From assembly GCF_900111765.1 (NCBI RefSeq), contig NZ_FOIB01000004.1, forward strand, positions 62,001 to 126,000: a stretch of 64,000 nucleotides of DNA, read 5' to 3'. Positions 1 through 12,349 of this stretch are shown here, in pieces; within the stretch, counting starts at the first letter, position 1, and the number at the start of each line of letters is the position of its first letter. Position numbers and translations under genes: made by a program. The stretch is from Myxococcus fulvus. GTDB lineage: Bacteria; Myxococcota; Myxococcia; Myxococcales; Myxococcaceae. The notes beneath the pieces were generated by a model that did not search any database, had not been told where the DNA came from, and was given only the letters and a program-made list of their open reading frames with translations.

Positions 1-377
1 TAGAGGTAGTCGATGAGCGCCGCGTCGCCCGCGTACCCCCGGGGCCGCTCGAAGGCGCGTCGGGTGAAGGGGCACTGGTGCAGGAACGAGCGCAGCGGGT
101 GCTTGCGCGCGGTGTCCTGGCAGAAGACCTTCCAGTCCTCCGGGCTCCAGCGCCGGCGCAGCGTGAGCAGCCCCAGGTGCAGCGAGTGCATGTCCTGGTG
201 CAGCACGTCATCGTCGGCCTCCAGCATCCGCGCGTGGATGCCGTCGAGCCACACTCGCGCCTCCGCGAGAGCTTCCTCGGCTGGACGCTCCGGGACGGGC
301 AGGACGAGTTGGTTGCGCTCGCGGTGACAGACAGGCTCGAGCGCGCGTTGGACCAGGTTCCTCTGGGGGTCTTGCAT
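1..377 (-). CDS. SAM-dependent methyltransferase, N-terminal part (cut by window edge)
   Basis: The frame opens with ATG at 377-375 and stays open to the left edge, so only about 125 N-terminal residues are present. They form a mostly helical leader ending in RGYAGDAALIDYL at about residues 113-125. An RxxGYAGD motif just ahead of the Rossmann core marks a group of SAM-dependent methyltransferases common in myxobacteria, some annotated as 3-hydroxypalmitic acid methyl ester (extracellular factor) enzymes. The catalytic core lies outside the window, so the family is inferred from this motif alone and the substrate cannot be stated. The gene is divergent from the S9 peptidase, with about 175 bases of shared upstream DNA. 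Confidence 0.55.
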   Translation of the reverse strand, partial: MQDPQRNLVQRALEPVCHRERNQLVLPVPERPAEEALAEARVWLDGIHARMLEADDDVLHQDMHSLHLGLLTLRRRWSPEDWKVFCQDTARKHPLRSFLHQCPFTRRAFERPRGYAGDAALIDYL

Positions 378-552
378 CGTCCAACACAACCCCGGAGGGC
401 CCCGGCTCCTCTTCCCGCGAAAAACCCTTGCCCGCTCGCTCCTTGAAGCGAGCTCGCGAGCGCATGCAATCCCGCCCGACGCCGTTCGTGTAAAGGTGGG
501 ACACCGGACGGCGGCGCCGCTTCCGGGTTCCACACCCTCACTGGAGTCCACC

Positions 553-2514
<1,962 letters not shown>

Positions 2515-3462
2515 GGCCCCTCCTCGGACGTGTGGGGACACGCCACGTCCCCGAGGGCGTCGAGCAGCGCGTCCATGGACGCGAAGCGCTGCTCGGGGCG
2601 CTTCTCCAGACACCGCCGCACCACCGCCTCCACCGCTTCCGGCACGGCCAGCTCAGGCCCCAGCTCCGAGAAGCGCGGAGGCGGCTCCTTGTGGTGGGCG
2701 AAGACCAGCTCGAGCAGGTCGTCCGACTCGAACGGCACCCGCCCCGTCAGCATGTGGAAGAGCACCACGCCCAGCGAGTAGATGTCCCCGCGCGCGTCCG
2801 CCACGTGCCGCGCCCGCTCCGGCGCCATGTACGCGGGCGCGCCGAGCCCCGCGTCGCCCTCGGTGAGTTCCCGGACCGACAGCCGCGCCGACTCCGACAT
2901 CACGGGCCGCGTGCGCCCGAAGCCGCGCAGCTTCACGTGCGCCCCCGCCTCCTCCACCAGGACGACGTTGCCCGGGGACACATCCCCGTGCACCACGCCC
3001 CGCTGGTGCGCCTGACGCAGGGAGCGCCCCAGCGCCCGGGCCCACGCCACCGCCCGCGCCCACGGCAGCGGCCCCGAGGCGAGCACCTCTTGCAGCGTGC
3101 GCCCCTCCAGCCACTCCGTGGCCACGAACAGCGTCCCGTCCTCCAGCCGGCCCGCGTCCAGCACGGTGACGGTGTGGGGATGGGCGAGCCTGGCCGCGGC
3201 GCGGGCCTCCTGGAAGAAGCGGCGCGGGGCCTCCAGGTCCTCGAATGGCGCGCCCAGCACGCGCAGCGCCACGGTGCGCTCCAGCGGGAGCTGGAGGGCC
3301 CGGTACACCCGCTGCGTGCCCGGACCCTCCAGCGGCGCCACCACCTGGAAACGGCCCTGCAACACCTGCCCGACGAGCGGGTCCGCGCTCCAGGCCGTGG
3401 GGGTGCTCGGGCTTGCCTGTCGGTCGGTGCGCATCATGAGGGGCCTCGCTCTTCGACTTTCT

Positions 3463-3816
3463 TCAGGCCCGGAGCGGGTTCACCGCCGCCGGGCACTCCC
3501 AGTACGTGTACTCACAGGTCTCCAGACGCTCATCGCAGGGGACCTTCACCACCGTCATCAGCTCGCACGGGTGACGAGGTGCCTCCGTCTCCCGCGCGCC
3601 TATCGCTCGTGCGTCCTCGCTCCGGACGGCCTTGGGAGCCTCGGGCGGAGCCACCACGGCCCGGCGCTCCGTCCTGCCCTTGCCATGCGCCGACACCGGC
3701 GCCTGGGCTTCCCGTCGTGCCTCTGCCGCGGGCATCTCCCCCGGCGGACAGGCTCCCGGCAGCAGCCCCGGCACGGTGCCCAGCACCGCGCCCAGGACAT
3801 ACAGCTTCCTGTTCAT
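3463..3816 (-). CDS. Small secreted or lipoprotein-like hypothetical protein
   Basis: A 117-residue protein. ATG 3816 is preferred over the longer frame from 3849 because it has a strong AGGGGG ribosome site a few bases upstream and begins directly with a signal-like segment (MNRKLYVLGAVLGTV). The cleavage area LLPGAC resembles a lipobox but has Pro at -3, so lipid attachment is uncertain. The C-terminal part holds four cysteines (PCELMT, VPCDERLETCEY, YWECP) that could form disulphides. The middle is rich in Ala, Arg and Glu. I do not recognise the family. It sits just upstream of the pseudokinase in the same direction. Confidence 0.6.
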   Translation of the reverse strand: MNRKLYVLGAVLGTVPGLLPGACPPGEMPAAEARREAQAPVSAHGKGRTERRAVVAPPEAPKAVRSEDARAIGARETEAPRHPCELMTVVKVPCDERLETCEYTYWECPAAVNPLRA

Positions 3817-4033
3817 GTAACCCCCTTGCCGGCTCGAACCGCCGGCCACGCCCTACGACGCAGGCCAGTACCGGTTCGGCGGCAGGGACGTCACTAGCCG
3901 GGGGGTCTGACATTCCCGGCACTTCTGGACAGGGTGGCCTTTGCCACCCGTCTTCGAGGGCAGGTGAAGCGTCGGGTATCGGAGTGTCACCGGCTGAGGC
4001 TAGGATGGCGCGCCTTCGGAGCCGTCACCGCCC

Positions 4034-4411
4034 ATGCCATTCCAGATCACCGTTCACGCGCAGGACCGAATCCTCGAGGTCGTCTATCCCCCGCAGGTCA
4101 CCTCGGCGGACCTCACCGAGTACCTCACGGAGGTGAAGAAGGCGATTGTCGGCTTCGCGGGGGAGTGGTCCGCGCTGGTGGACCAGTCCCAGCTGCGGGT
4201 GATGCCCACCGACGTGGTGGCGTCCATGGCGGCGCTCAACGCGTACGCGCAGTTGCACGGGATGAAGCGCTCGGCGCGGGTCGTCAGTGACGCCCCCTCC
4301 GGCCTGCAGGCGTGGCGGATGACGAAGCGGGCCATGCTCACCATCCCCACGCGCACCTTCGAGACGAAGCCGGAAGCCCTGGAGTGGCTGCGCAACCCCG
4401 AGGCGGACTGA
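4034..4411 (+). CDS. STAS/SpoIIAA-like single-domain protein
   Basis: A 125-residue soluble protein with alternating strands and amphipathic helices. It starts with a strand-type segment (MPFQITVHAQDRILEVVY), then a helix with DLTEYLTEVKKAI, a strand around WSALVDQSQL, a long helix around ALNAYAQLHGMKRSARV and a final FETKPEALEWL helix. This is the pattern of SpoIIAA-like/STAS-type proteins, which mediate protein-protein or lipid contacts and are frequent singletons in myxobacteria. No conserved phosphorylatable serine can be identified with certainty. It stands alone, about 95 bases before the trypsin-like gene. The family call rests on fold pattern only. Confidence 0.5.
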   Translation: MPFQITVHAQDRILEVVYPPQVTSADLTEYLTEVKKAIVGFAGEWSALVDQSQLRVMPTDVVASMAALNAYAQLHGMKRSARVVSDAPSGLQAWRMTKRAMLTIPTRTFETKPEALEWLRNPEAD

Positions 4412-4506
4412 ACCGCCCCGCCCTGCGCGGCCCCGGCGTCTCCGGTAGAGTGTGAGCCCCGCCCTTCCTTCGGGCGGGCCCGTTCCACTTCAGGAGTCGT
4501 CTCTTC

Positions 4507-6165
4507 ATGCACCACATCCGGAATGGCGCCGCCCGGCAGTTCTTGGGCGCGCTCCTGTGTTCTGTCGCCGTCACCGCCTGTCAGCCGGGCCCCGCGTCCC
4601 CCACGGGTGAGCCGGAGGTGCCGGAGGAGACGGGCTCCGGAGAGAGCCCCGTGGTGTACGGCACGGATGACCGCTTCGACGTGTACGCGCACGAGAACGC
4701 CACGCTGCGCCAGCGCGCCATGCAGTCCACCGTCGCGCTGATGTCCCCGGACATGCTCGACACGACCAACCCGGACGACGTCGGCTTCTACGCCTATACG
4801 CTGGGCGAGTACGAGAACCTGTGCACCAACCAGCGCTTCCGGAACGACCCCGCGGCGGCGTGGTGCTCGGGCACGCTCATCGACGACGACCTGGTGCTGA
4901 CGGCGGGCCACTGCGTCGAGACCGCGGCGGACTGCGCCGACACGCGCTTCGTCTTCAACTTCTACAACACGGGCCCCGACACCCTGCAGAAGGTGACGAC
5001 GGCGGACATCTTCTCCTGCAAGGCGCTCGTCACGCAGCGGCTGGACGACGACGGCAGCCCCATGCTCGACTACGCCATCGTCCGGCTGGACCGCTCCGCC
5101 GCGCCGCGCTTCACCCCCGCGCCCGTGCGCTCGGGCAACACCGCGCTGGCGGTGGGCACCAACGTGGCCGTCATCGGCTCGGGCAGCGGCATCCCCTTCA
5201 AGATTGATTCGGGCGGCAAGGTGCGCACGTCGCGCGCCAGCACGCTGGACTACTTCGTCGCCACCACGGACACCTTCGAGGGCAACTCCGGCTCGGGCGT
5301 CTACGAGACGGACGGCCACACCGTGGCGGGCATCCTGGTGCGCGGCGCCAACGACTACGTCTCCAGCGGCAGCTGCAGGGTCGTCAACAACTGCCCCGAG
5401 ACGGGCTGCGGCGGCGAGGGCATCACCTACGTGCAGCCGGCCATCACCGCGCTCTGCAAGGTGACCACCAGCCAGCGCCTGTGCGGCACCACGCAGCCTC
5501 CGACGGGCGGCTCCACCTTCACCTTCTCCGCCCAGAACACCTACAGCGCCACGGCCAACACCACCAACAAGTCGGTGGCGCTGACGGCGGGGCAGAAGAT
5601 CACCGTGGGCACCTGCGGCGTGCCGGACGCGGCCGTCGTCGGTGACTCGTACCTGCGCCTGTTCGGCCCGAGCGGCCTGCAGGTCGCGGAGAACGACGAC
5701 GCGTGCAACGGCCGGGGCTCCCAGCTGAGCTTCACCGCGACGGCCGCCGGCACCTACGAGGTCCGCGCGGGCTGCTACGACACCACCACCTGCTCGGGCA
5801 CGGTGGCCTGGAAGCTCGAGGGCGGCGGCTCCACCCCCGCGCCCACCAGCGGCGCGTTCGACTTCTCCGCCACCGCCACCAACGGCGCGCGCACGGGCAC
5901 CATCAACCACGACGTCACCCTCACCGCCGGCCAGTCGCTGTCCTTCGGCACCTGCACGGTGGCGGGCGCCGCCGGCACGGGCGACACCCTGCTGCGCCTG
6001 TACAACAGCGCGGGTCAGCAGGTGACGAGCAACGACGACGCCTGCGGCTCGCTGTCCCACGCCACCTACACCGTGCCCGCGGGCGCGGGCGGGACGTACC
6101 AGATTCGCGCTGGCTGCTACGGCGCCTCCACCTGCTCCGGCACGGTGGCCTGGACGCTCCGGTAG
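4507..6165 (+). CDS. Trypsin-like serine protease lipoprotein with two C-terminal pre-peptidase-type repeats
   Basis: A 552-residue exported protein. The N-terminus has a lipoprotein signal with lipobox VTAC (Cys about residue 25). The chymotrypsin-fold domain spans roughly residues 50-325. The triad is His135 in LTAGHC, Asp188 in LDYAIVRLD, and Ser261 in GNSGSGVYE. After it come two related beta-sandwich repeats (about 335-440 and 455-552), each with an NDDAC motif and ending in GCY..TCSGTVAW, like bacterial pre-peptidase C-terminal domains. Paired cysteines recur in the same places in both repeats. It is probably anchored in the outer envelope and acts on extracellular protein. It is transcribed alone. 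Confidence 0.85.
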   Translation: MHHIRNGAARQFLGALLCSVAVTACQPGPASPTGEPEVPEETGSGESPVVYGTDDRFDVYAHENATLRQRAMQSTVALMSPDMLDTTNPDDVGFYAYTLGEYENLCTNQRFRNDPAAAWCSGTLIDDDLVLTAGHCVETAADCADTRFVFNFYNTGPDTLQKVTTADIFSCKALVTQRLDDDGSPMLDYAIVRLDRSAAPRFTPAPVRSGNTALAVGTNVAVIGSGSGIPFKIDSGGKVRTSRASTLDYFVATTDTFEGNSGSGVYETDGHTVAGILVRGANDYVSSGSCRVVNNCPETGCGGEGITYVQPAITALCKVTTSQRLCGTTQPPTGGSTFTFSAQNTYSATANTTNKSVALTAGQKITVGTCGVPDAAVVGDSYLRLFGPSGLQVAENDDACNGRGSQLSFTATAAGTYEVRAGCYDTTTCSGTVAWKLEGGGSTPAPTSGAFDFSATATNGARTGTINHDVTLTAGQSLSFGTCTVAGAAGTGDTLLRLYNSAGQQVTSNDDACGSLSHATYTVPAGAGGTYQIRAGCYGASTCSGTVAWTLR

Positions 6166-6320
6166 TCCGCGCCGACGCAAGGCACCGGATGCACCGGGGC
6201 GGGCGGTCCGTGCGATGACGGGCCGCCCGCTTCTGTCTTCGGGGCCACTTCCTCCACGCACGGCGGGCCAGCGGCCTGCCTGCCCGAGACACCGGCCCCT
6301 CCCGCCTGCTCAAGCCGCGC

Positions 6321-6347
6321 TTGACACACCGGGGGCCCGGGAATAAC
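6321..6347 (+). promoter_or_regulatory. Possible promoter of serA
   Basis: A consensus TTGACA at 6321-6326 is followed, after 15 bases, by AATAAC at 6342-6347, an imperfect -10. The start codon is only 11 bases further on, so a transcript from here would be nearly leaderless. The evidence is motif match only. Confidence 0.3.
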
Positions 6348-6357
6348 GCACGGCGAC

Positions 6358-7611
6358 ATGAGCACTGCCCGGTTCCCGCCGTCCCCGACGCGCCCGATTC
6401 TCAACGAGGGTCCGTTCCGCGCCCTGCTGCTGGAGAACATCCACCCGTCCGCGGAGGAGCTGCTGGCCGCCGAGGGCTTTCAGGTGGAGCGCGTCAGCTC
6501 CGCGCTCAAGCCGCTGGAGCTGGCCGAGCGGCTCAAGGGCGTGCACCTGCTGGGCATCCGCAGCAAGACGACGGTGCCCCCCGAGGCGCTGGTGCACGCG
6601 GAGGAGCTGCTCGCCATCGGCGCCTTCTGCATCGGCACCAACCAGGTGGACCTGACGGCCGCCAACACGCACGGCATCCCCGTCTTCAACGCGCCCTTCA
6701 GCAACACGCGCAGCGTGGCGGAGATGGTCATCGCGGAAATCATCGTCCTCACGCGCCAGCTCTTCGACCGCAGCCGCGAGGTGCACACCGGCCAGTGGCG
6801 CAAGGTGGCCACCGGCAGCCACGAGGTGCGCGGCAAGACGCTGGGCATCATCGGCTACGGCCACATCGGCTCGCAGCTGGGCGTGCTCGCCGAGTCCCTG
6901 GGCATGCGGGTGATGTACTTCGACGTGATGACGAAGCTGCCGTTGGGCAACTCGCGCTCGGTGGCGACGCTGGACGAGCTGCTGGCCGAGTCGGACTTCG
7001 TGACGCTGCACGTGCCCGCGCTGACGTCCACGCACATGATGATGGGCACCGAGCAGTTCGCGAAGATGAAGCGGGGCGCGTGCCTCATCAACGCCAGCCG
7101 GGGCACGGTGGTGGACATCGCCGCGCTGGCAGCGGCGCTCAAGTCCAAGCACCTGGGCGGCGCGGCGGTGGACGTCTACCCGGAGGAGCCGGAGGGAAAC
7201 TCGGACGGCTTCGTGACGGAGCTGCAGAACCTGCCCAACGTGGTGCTCACGCCGCACATCGGCGGCTCCACCGAAGAGGCGCAGGCGTCCATCGGCAAGG
7301 AGGTGGCCACCAGCCTCTCCAAGTTCTTCCGCACGGGCGCGACGACGGGCTCGGTGAACTTCCCCATGGTGGAGGCGCCGCTCATCCCCGGCACGCACCG
7401 CATCCTCAACGTGCACCGCAACATCCCGGGCGTGCTGCGCGACATCAACCGCATCGTCTCCGACCTGAACGCCAACATCCACGCCCAGGTCCTCAGCACC
7501 GACGCCAACATCGGCTACCTGGTGATGGACCTGGACCAGGACGTGTCGCGCCCGGTGTGTGACGCCATCGCGGGCCTCACCACCGACATCAAGACGCGCA
7601 TCGTCTCCTGA
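6358..7611 (+). CDS. serA: D-3-phosphoglycerate dehydrogenase
   Basis: A 417-residue enzyme catalysing the first step of serine synthesis, NAD-linked oxidation of 3-phosphoglycerate. The NAD Rossmann motif GIIGYGHIGSQLG lies around residue 165. The catalytic elements of the D-2-hydroxyacid dehydrogenase family are visible: Arg in NASRGTVVD, Glu in the PEEPEGNSDGF region, and His in LTPHIGGSTEEAQ. A C-terminal ACT domain (about 345-417, starting GTHRILNVHRNIPGVL) matches the short E. coli-type SerA, in which ACT binds serine for feedback inhibition. Length agrees with that type (about 410). The gene converges on an FAD 2-hydroxyacid dehydrogenase 18 bases away, a neighbour that may recycle the D-2-hydroxyglutarate SerA can make. 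Confidence 0.95.
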   Translation: MSTARFPPSPTRPILNEGPFRALLLENIHPSAEELLAAEGFQVERVSSALKPLELAERLKGVHLLGIRSKTTVPPEALVHAEELLAIGAFCIGTNQVDLTAANTHGIPVFNAPFSNTRSVAEMVIAEIIVLTRQLFDRSREVHTGQWRKVATGSHEVRGKTLGIIGYGHIGSQLGVLAESLGMRVMYFDVMTKLPLGNSRSVATLDELLAESDFVTLHVPALTSTHMMMGTEQFAKMKRGACLINASRGTVVDIAALAAALKSKHLGGAAVDVYPEEPEGNSDGFVTELQNLPNVVLTPHIGGSTEEAQASIGKEVATSLSKFFRTGATTGSVNFPMVEAPLIPGTHRILNVHRNIPGVLRDINRIVSDLNANIHAQVLSTDANIGYLVMDLDQDVSRPVCDAIAGLTTDIKTRIVS

Positions 7612-7629
7612 CGGGGCGCCACGCCGCGC

Positions 7630-9036
<1,407 letters not shown>

Positions 9037-9205
9037 GGGCCTCAGGCGTATTGCAGGCGCCCGCGTATGACAAGGCGCGCCGTGGGCCCCCGGTCGCCTG
9101 GATGACCGGCGGGAAATCCCGGGGAAAGGCCAGGAAAATCCCCTTGAGGTGTATATGCGGCGGGGCTTCGTGTGCCCTGCCCACCCTCGTCCCAGGTTGC
9201 CCCAC

Positions 9206-9589
9206 ATGTCCCCGAGTCGAGTCCTCCGAAACCTCGCGCTGTCGACCGCCGTGGCGCTGCTTCCCGCGACGCTGGCGTGGAGCGAGACGCCCCAGGTGGA
9301 CGTGCCCTACGTCTTCGAGACGGTGGACAGCTACGTCATCAAGGAGGCCAACGTCATCGAGATACAGGGCGTGCTCCAGGGCGAGAGCGCGCCCCGGACC
9401 TTCGAGTTCGAGTTCTACTCCGCCCCCACGTACTACGACGCCAGCCAGCATGCCTCGCGGTGCGACCGGATGGCCCTGTTAGCCATGACGCGTCCGGGGC
9501 GCTACCTGCTCGAGCTGAAGGTCCAGCGATGGATTGGTGGACAGCCGTCCTGTCGCCTCACGCGTCGTTCGGCGCAGCCCACTCCCTGA
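9206..9589 (+). CDS. Small secreted protein of unknown function
   Basis: A 127-residue protein with a clear signal peptide (about residues 1-26, cleavage after TLAWS). The mature part is predicted to be mostly beta strand, with two cysteines (SRCDRMA and SCRLTRR) that could pair. ATG 9206 is chosen because the upstream 19 codons of the open frame are Arg/Pro-rich and precede the signal peptide. It lies 23 bases before the DCDD-repeat lipoprotein, so the two are probably co-transcribed exported proteins. I do not recognise a family. Confidence 0.6.
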   Translation: MSPSRVLRNLALSTAVALLPATLAWSETPQVDVPYVFETVDSYVIKEANVIEIQGVLQGESAPRTFEFEFYSAPTYYDASQHASRCDRMALLAMTRPGRYLLELKVQRWIGGQPSCRLTRRSAQPTP

Positions 9590-9612
9590 CAGCAAGGACG
9601 AGGGGCACTTCC

Positions 9613-11430
9613 ATGCGCACGACGCGAGGCAGCTGGTTGCCGCTCGCGCTCGCCCTGACGACGCTCCACGTCGGCTGTGGCAGCGGACTCGAGAAGGGCG
9701 GCGGGGAGACGCGACCGGACTCGGACGGCGACGGAGTCGTGGACGCGCAGGACTGCGCTCCGACGGACGGCCAGCGCTGGCACGAGATGTGGGGTTACGC
9801 GGACACGGACGGGGACGGACGGGGGCATGGACTCAGGGAGAGGGTCTGTGCCGCCCACGGCCTGCCGCCGGGCTGGACCGCGCTGGAGGGAGACTGCGCC
9901 CCGACGGACGCCAGCGCCTGGCGCAACGCCTCGGGGCTGTATCCGGACTCCGACGTGGACGGGGCCACGGGACCTGGCCCCGTGAGCGCCTGCGTGGGAG
10001 ACCTCCTCCTGCGCTACCGCGAGCAGCCGGGGCCGCCCGACTGCGATGACCAGGACGGGCGCTACCAGGAGTCCACCGTGGTCTACGCCGACGTGGATAG
10101 GGACGGCGTGGGAGATGGCGGTGCGCCCCTCACCGTCTGCGCCAGGAAGCCGCCACCCGCGGGCTACGCCAGCGTCACCGGTGACTGCGCGCCCGATGAC
10201 CCGCTGCGCAACGTGACCCGCGACTACCTCTACCGGGACCAGGACCTGGACGGGATGGGCGTGGAGACCTTCGGACAGCTCTGCCTGGGCCGCGACGAGC
10301 CGCTGCCCGCGGGGTACCTGGACGCCTGGGTACCCTCGGATTGCGACGACACGGATGCGACGAAGTACCGGATGGCCGAGCTCTTCGTGGACACGGATGG
10401 GGACGGGTTCGGCGCGGGCCTCGGCGTGTCCTCCTGCACGGGCCACACGCCGTCCGCCGGCCACACCTTCGTCAGCGGCGACTGCGCGCCCGAGGACGCC
10501 GAGCGCTGGCGGCGGTTCGACTACACCTACCGCGACGCGGACGGAGATGGAGACACGGTGTGGTCTCCCGGGAACGTCTGCGGCGGCGCCCAGCCTCCGC
10601 CGGGCTACCTCACCACCGGGAAGGGCGAGGACTGCGATGACCGGGATGCCACGGCGCGCGTGCGCTGGGACCTCTACCGGGATGCGGATGGAGACGACGT
10701 GGGCGTGGGCCCCAGGGTCCCCGTGTGCGCGGGCACCACGCGGCCCTCGGGTTACGCGACGACGGGCGAGGACTGCGCGGACGACGACGCCACGCGGTGG
10801 CAGTGGCTGTCCTATGCCTATCGGGACGTGGATGGTGATGGGTTCACCGTGGCCGCCCCGGGCCAGCTCTGCGCGGGCGAGGCGCTGCCCGCCGGCTACC
10901 TCAACCTCTCCGTGGGCCCTGACTGCGACGACACGAACGCGGCGGCGCACAAGACGCTGCGCACGTGGCCGGACCTGGATGGGGACGGCGTGGGCGCGGG
11001 CGTCGCGGAGAACCAGTGCACGAACGGGCAGACGCCCGCGAACAGGTCCCTGCTGGGGAGTGACTGCGCGGACGACGACGCCAGTCGCTGGGTGAGTCAT
11101 GCGTACCGGCACGTGGACCGCGACGGGGACGGCTTCACCACGCCCGAGTCCGGCACGCTCTGCGCCGCCGCCACGCTCCCCGCGCCCTACTTCATCCAGG
11201 CCACGGGCAACGACTGCGATGACGCGAACACGGCGCTCATCCGCTGGGCCGTGCTGTACCCGGACAACGATGGCGACGGCGTGGGCACCGAGCCCCGACG
11301 CATCCTGTGCATCGGCACCGCCGTGCCTCCGGGCATGTCCATCTTCGGCGACGACCCGAACGACAATGACCCGTCGACGATGACGGACCCCGAGCACGAG
11401 GAGCTCGAGACCTTCATCCTCGACCTGTAA
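9613..11430 (+). CDS. Lipoprotein with eleven alternating DCAP/DCDD metal-binding repeats (MopE-like)
   Basis: A 605-residue exported protein. The signal peptide ends LHVGC, a slightly atypical lipobox. The mature protein is almost entirely repeats: eleven DC[AD]x[DT]D units separated by calcium-loop-like DxDGDGxG segments. The units alternate strictly through most of the protein between a DCAP/DCAD form and a DCDD form. This matches the putative metal-binding motif of MopE-type proteins, together with thrombospondin-3-like acidic loops. A role in calcium or copper binding at the cell surface is inferred. ATG 9613 is used because it starts the signal peptide directly; upstream codons in the same frame belong to another gene. 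Confidence 0.75.
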   Translation: MRTTRGSWLPLALALTTLHVGCGSGLEKGGGETRPDSDGDGVVDAQDCAPTDGQRWHEMWGYADTDGDGRGHGLRERVCAAHGLPPGWTALEGDCAPTDASAWRNASGLYPDSDVDGATGPGPVSACVGDLLLRYREQPGPPDCDDQDGRYQESTVVYADVDRDGVGDGGAPLTVCARKPPPAGYASVTGDCAPDDPLRNVTRDYLYRDQDLDGMGVETFGQLCLGRDEPLPAGYLDAWVPSDCDDTDATKYRMAELFVDTDGDGFGAGLGVSSCTGHTPSAGHTFVSGDCAPEDAERWRRFDYTYRDADGDGDTVWSPGNVCGGAQPPPGYLTTGKGEDCDDRDATARVRWDLYRDADGDDVGVGPRVPVCAGTTRPSGYATTGEDCADDDATRWQWLSYAYRDVDGDGFTVAAPGQLCAGEALPAGYLNLSVGPDCDDTNAAAHKTLRTWPDLDGDGVGAGVAENQCTNGQTPANRSLLGSDCADDDASRWVSHAYRHVDRDGDGFTTPESGTLCAAATLPAPYFIQATGNDCDDANTALIRWAVLYPDNDGDGVGTEPRRILCIGTAVPPGMSIFGDDPNDNDPSTMTDPEHEELETFILDL

Positions 11431-11760
11431 CGGACACGGCGACACGCAAGCCCTTGCATTCATGCGAGTGCGGGTTCATTGTGATTGGCGGCGCGGGCAA
11501 CCGCGCTGTCCATGACCTCCTCCTACTGACACCTCCGCTCCTCGAAGCGCACCTCGCCCTCGGCTCTCTCGAGTCCGTGCGGGCGTCGAACGTGCTCGGC
11601 GTGAGTCCACGCGGACAGCGGAGTGTCCCCCAGGAATCCAGAGCGTGCGCCACGAGCCCTCGCGGCCCGTGACGCTTCCCTTCCCTGTCCCACCGCGGCC
11701 TTCCGGCGCGGAGCGCCACCCGTGCGCGCGGCGGGACATAGCCACTCTCGAGGTCTCCGT
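11431..11760. other. Gene-free stretch of 330 bases
   Basis: No frame here has a plausible start, codon pattern and length. It separates the repeat lipoprotein from the DHFR-like gene. I see no convincing terminator or promoter motif. Confidence 0.5.
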
Positions 11761-12300
11761 ATGCAATCCCAGACGCGCAAGCTCAGCTACCACGTCGCCA
11801 CCACCGTCGACGGCTACATCGCCCGCGAGGACGACTCCTTCGACTGCTTCGTCTTCGAGGGCGACCACGCCACCGAGTACATGGCCACGCTGCGCAACGA
11901 CTACGACACGGTGCTGATGGGTCGCAGGACATATGCCGTCGGCTTGAAGTTCGACGTCACGGACCCCTACCCGTACCTGGAGACGTTCGTCGTCTCGCGC
12001 AGCCTGAAGGAGACGCCGAACCCCCGGGTGAAGCTCATCTCGGACGACGTCGTCGGCGCGGTGCGCGCGCTGAAGGCGAAGGAGGGCAAGGGCATCTACC
12101 TGTCGGGCGGTGGCGCCCTGGCCGCGCAGCTCTTCGCCGCGGGCCTGGTGGACGAGGTGCTCATCAAGCTCAACCCGCGGCTGCTCGGCTCGGGCATCCC
12201 GCTGGTGTCCAGGCTGGACCAGCAGCTCAACCTGGAGCTGCGCTCGACCAAGGTCTACAGCAACGGCGTGGTGCTGCTGCGGTACGACGTCCAGCGCTGA
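11761..12300 (+). CDS. Dihydrofolate reductase/RibD C-terminal-fold protein
   Basis: A 179-residue protein of the RibD C-terminal/DHFR superfamily. Landmarks are the first strand ending in TTVDGYIAREDDS, a VLMGRRTYAVG helix start (like GRxTYE in the family), the nucleotide-binding glycine segment IYLSGGGALAAQLF, and GLVDEVLIKLNPRLLGSGIPL. Many such small reductases are orphan enzymes rather than true dihydrofolate reductases, so a NADPH-dependent reduction of an unknown substrate is the safest statement. ATG 11761 starts directly at the conserved fold. It converges on a membrane protein gene with a shared terminator-like hairpin. Confidence 0.85.
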   Translation: MQSQTRKLSYHVATTVDGYIAREDDSFDCFVFEGDHATEYMATLRNDYDTVLMGRRTYAVGLKFDVTDPYPYLETFVVSRSLKETPNPRVKLISDDVVGAVRALKAKEGKGIYLSGGGALAAQLFAAGLVDEVLIKLNPRLLGSGIPLVSRLDQQLNLELRSTKVYSNGVVLLRYDVQR

Positions 12301-12319
12301 GCACGTGACACCGGGAGGG

Positions 12320-12349
12320 CACCCGAGGTGGGCCTGCTCACTTCGGGTG
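12320..12349. terminator. Hairpin between convergent genes (possible two-way terminator)
   Basis: CACCCGAGGTG at 12320-12330 pairs with CACTTCGGGTG at 12339-12349 at 10 of 11 positions around an 8-base loop. It lies between the stop codons of two convergent genes. There is no T run, as is usual in very GC-rich genomes. Confidence 0.45.

Noticed and set aside
4084-6261. 725-codon minus-strand frame over the trypsin-like gene
   Set aside because: Low-complexity Arg/Gly/Ala sequence; shadow of the protease coding strand.
6321-6347. Riboswitch upstream of serA
   Set aside because: There is too little room between the probable promoter and the start codon for an aptamer.
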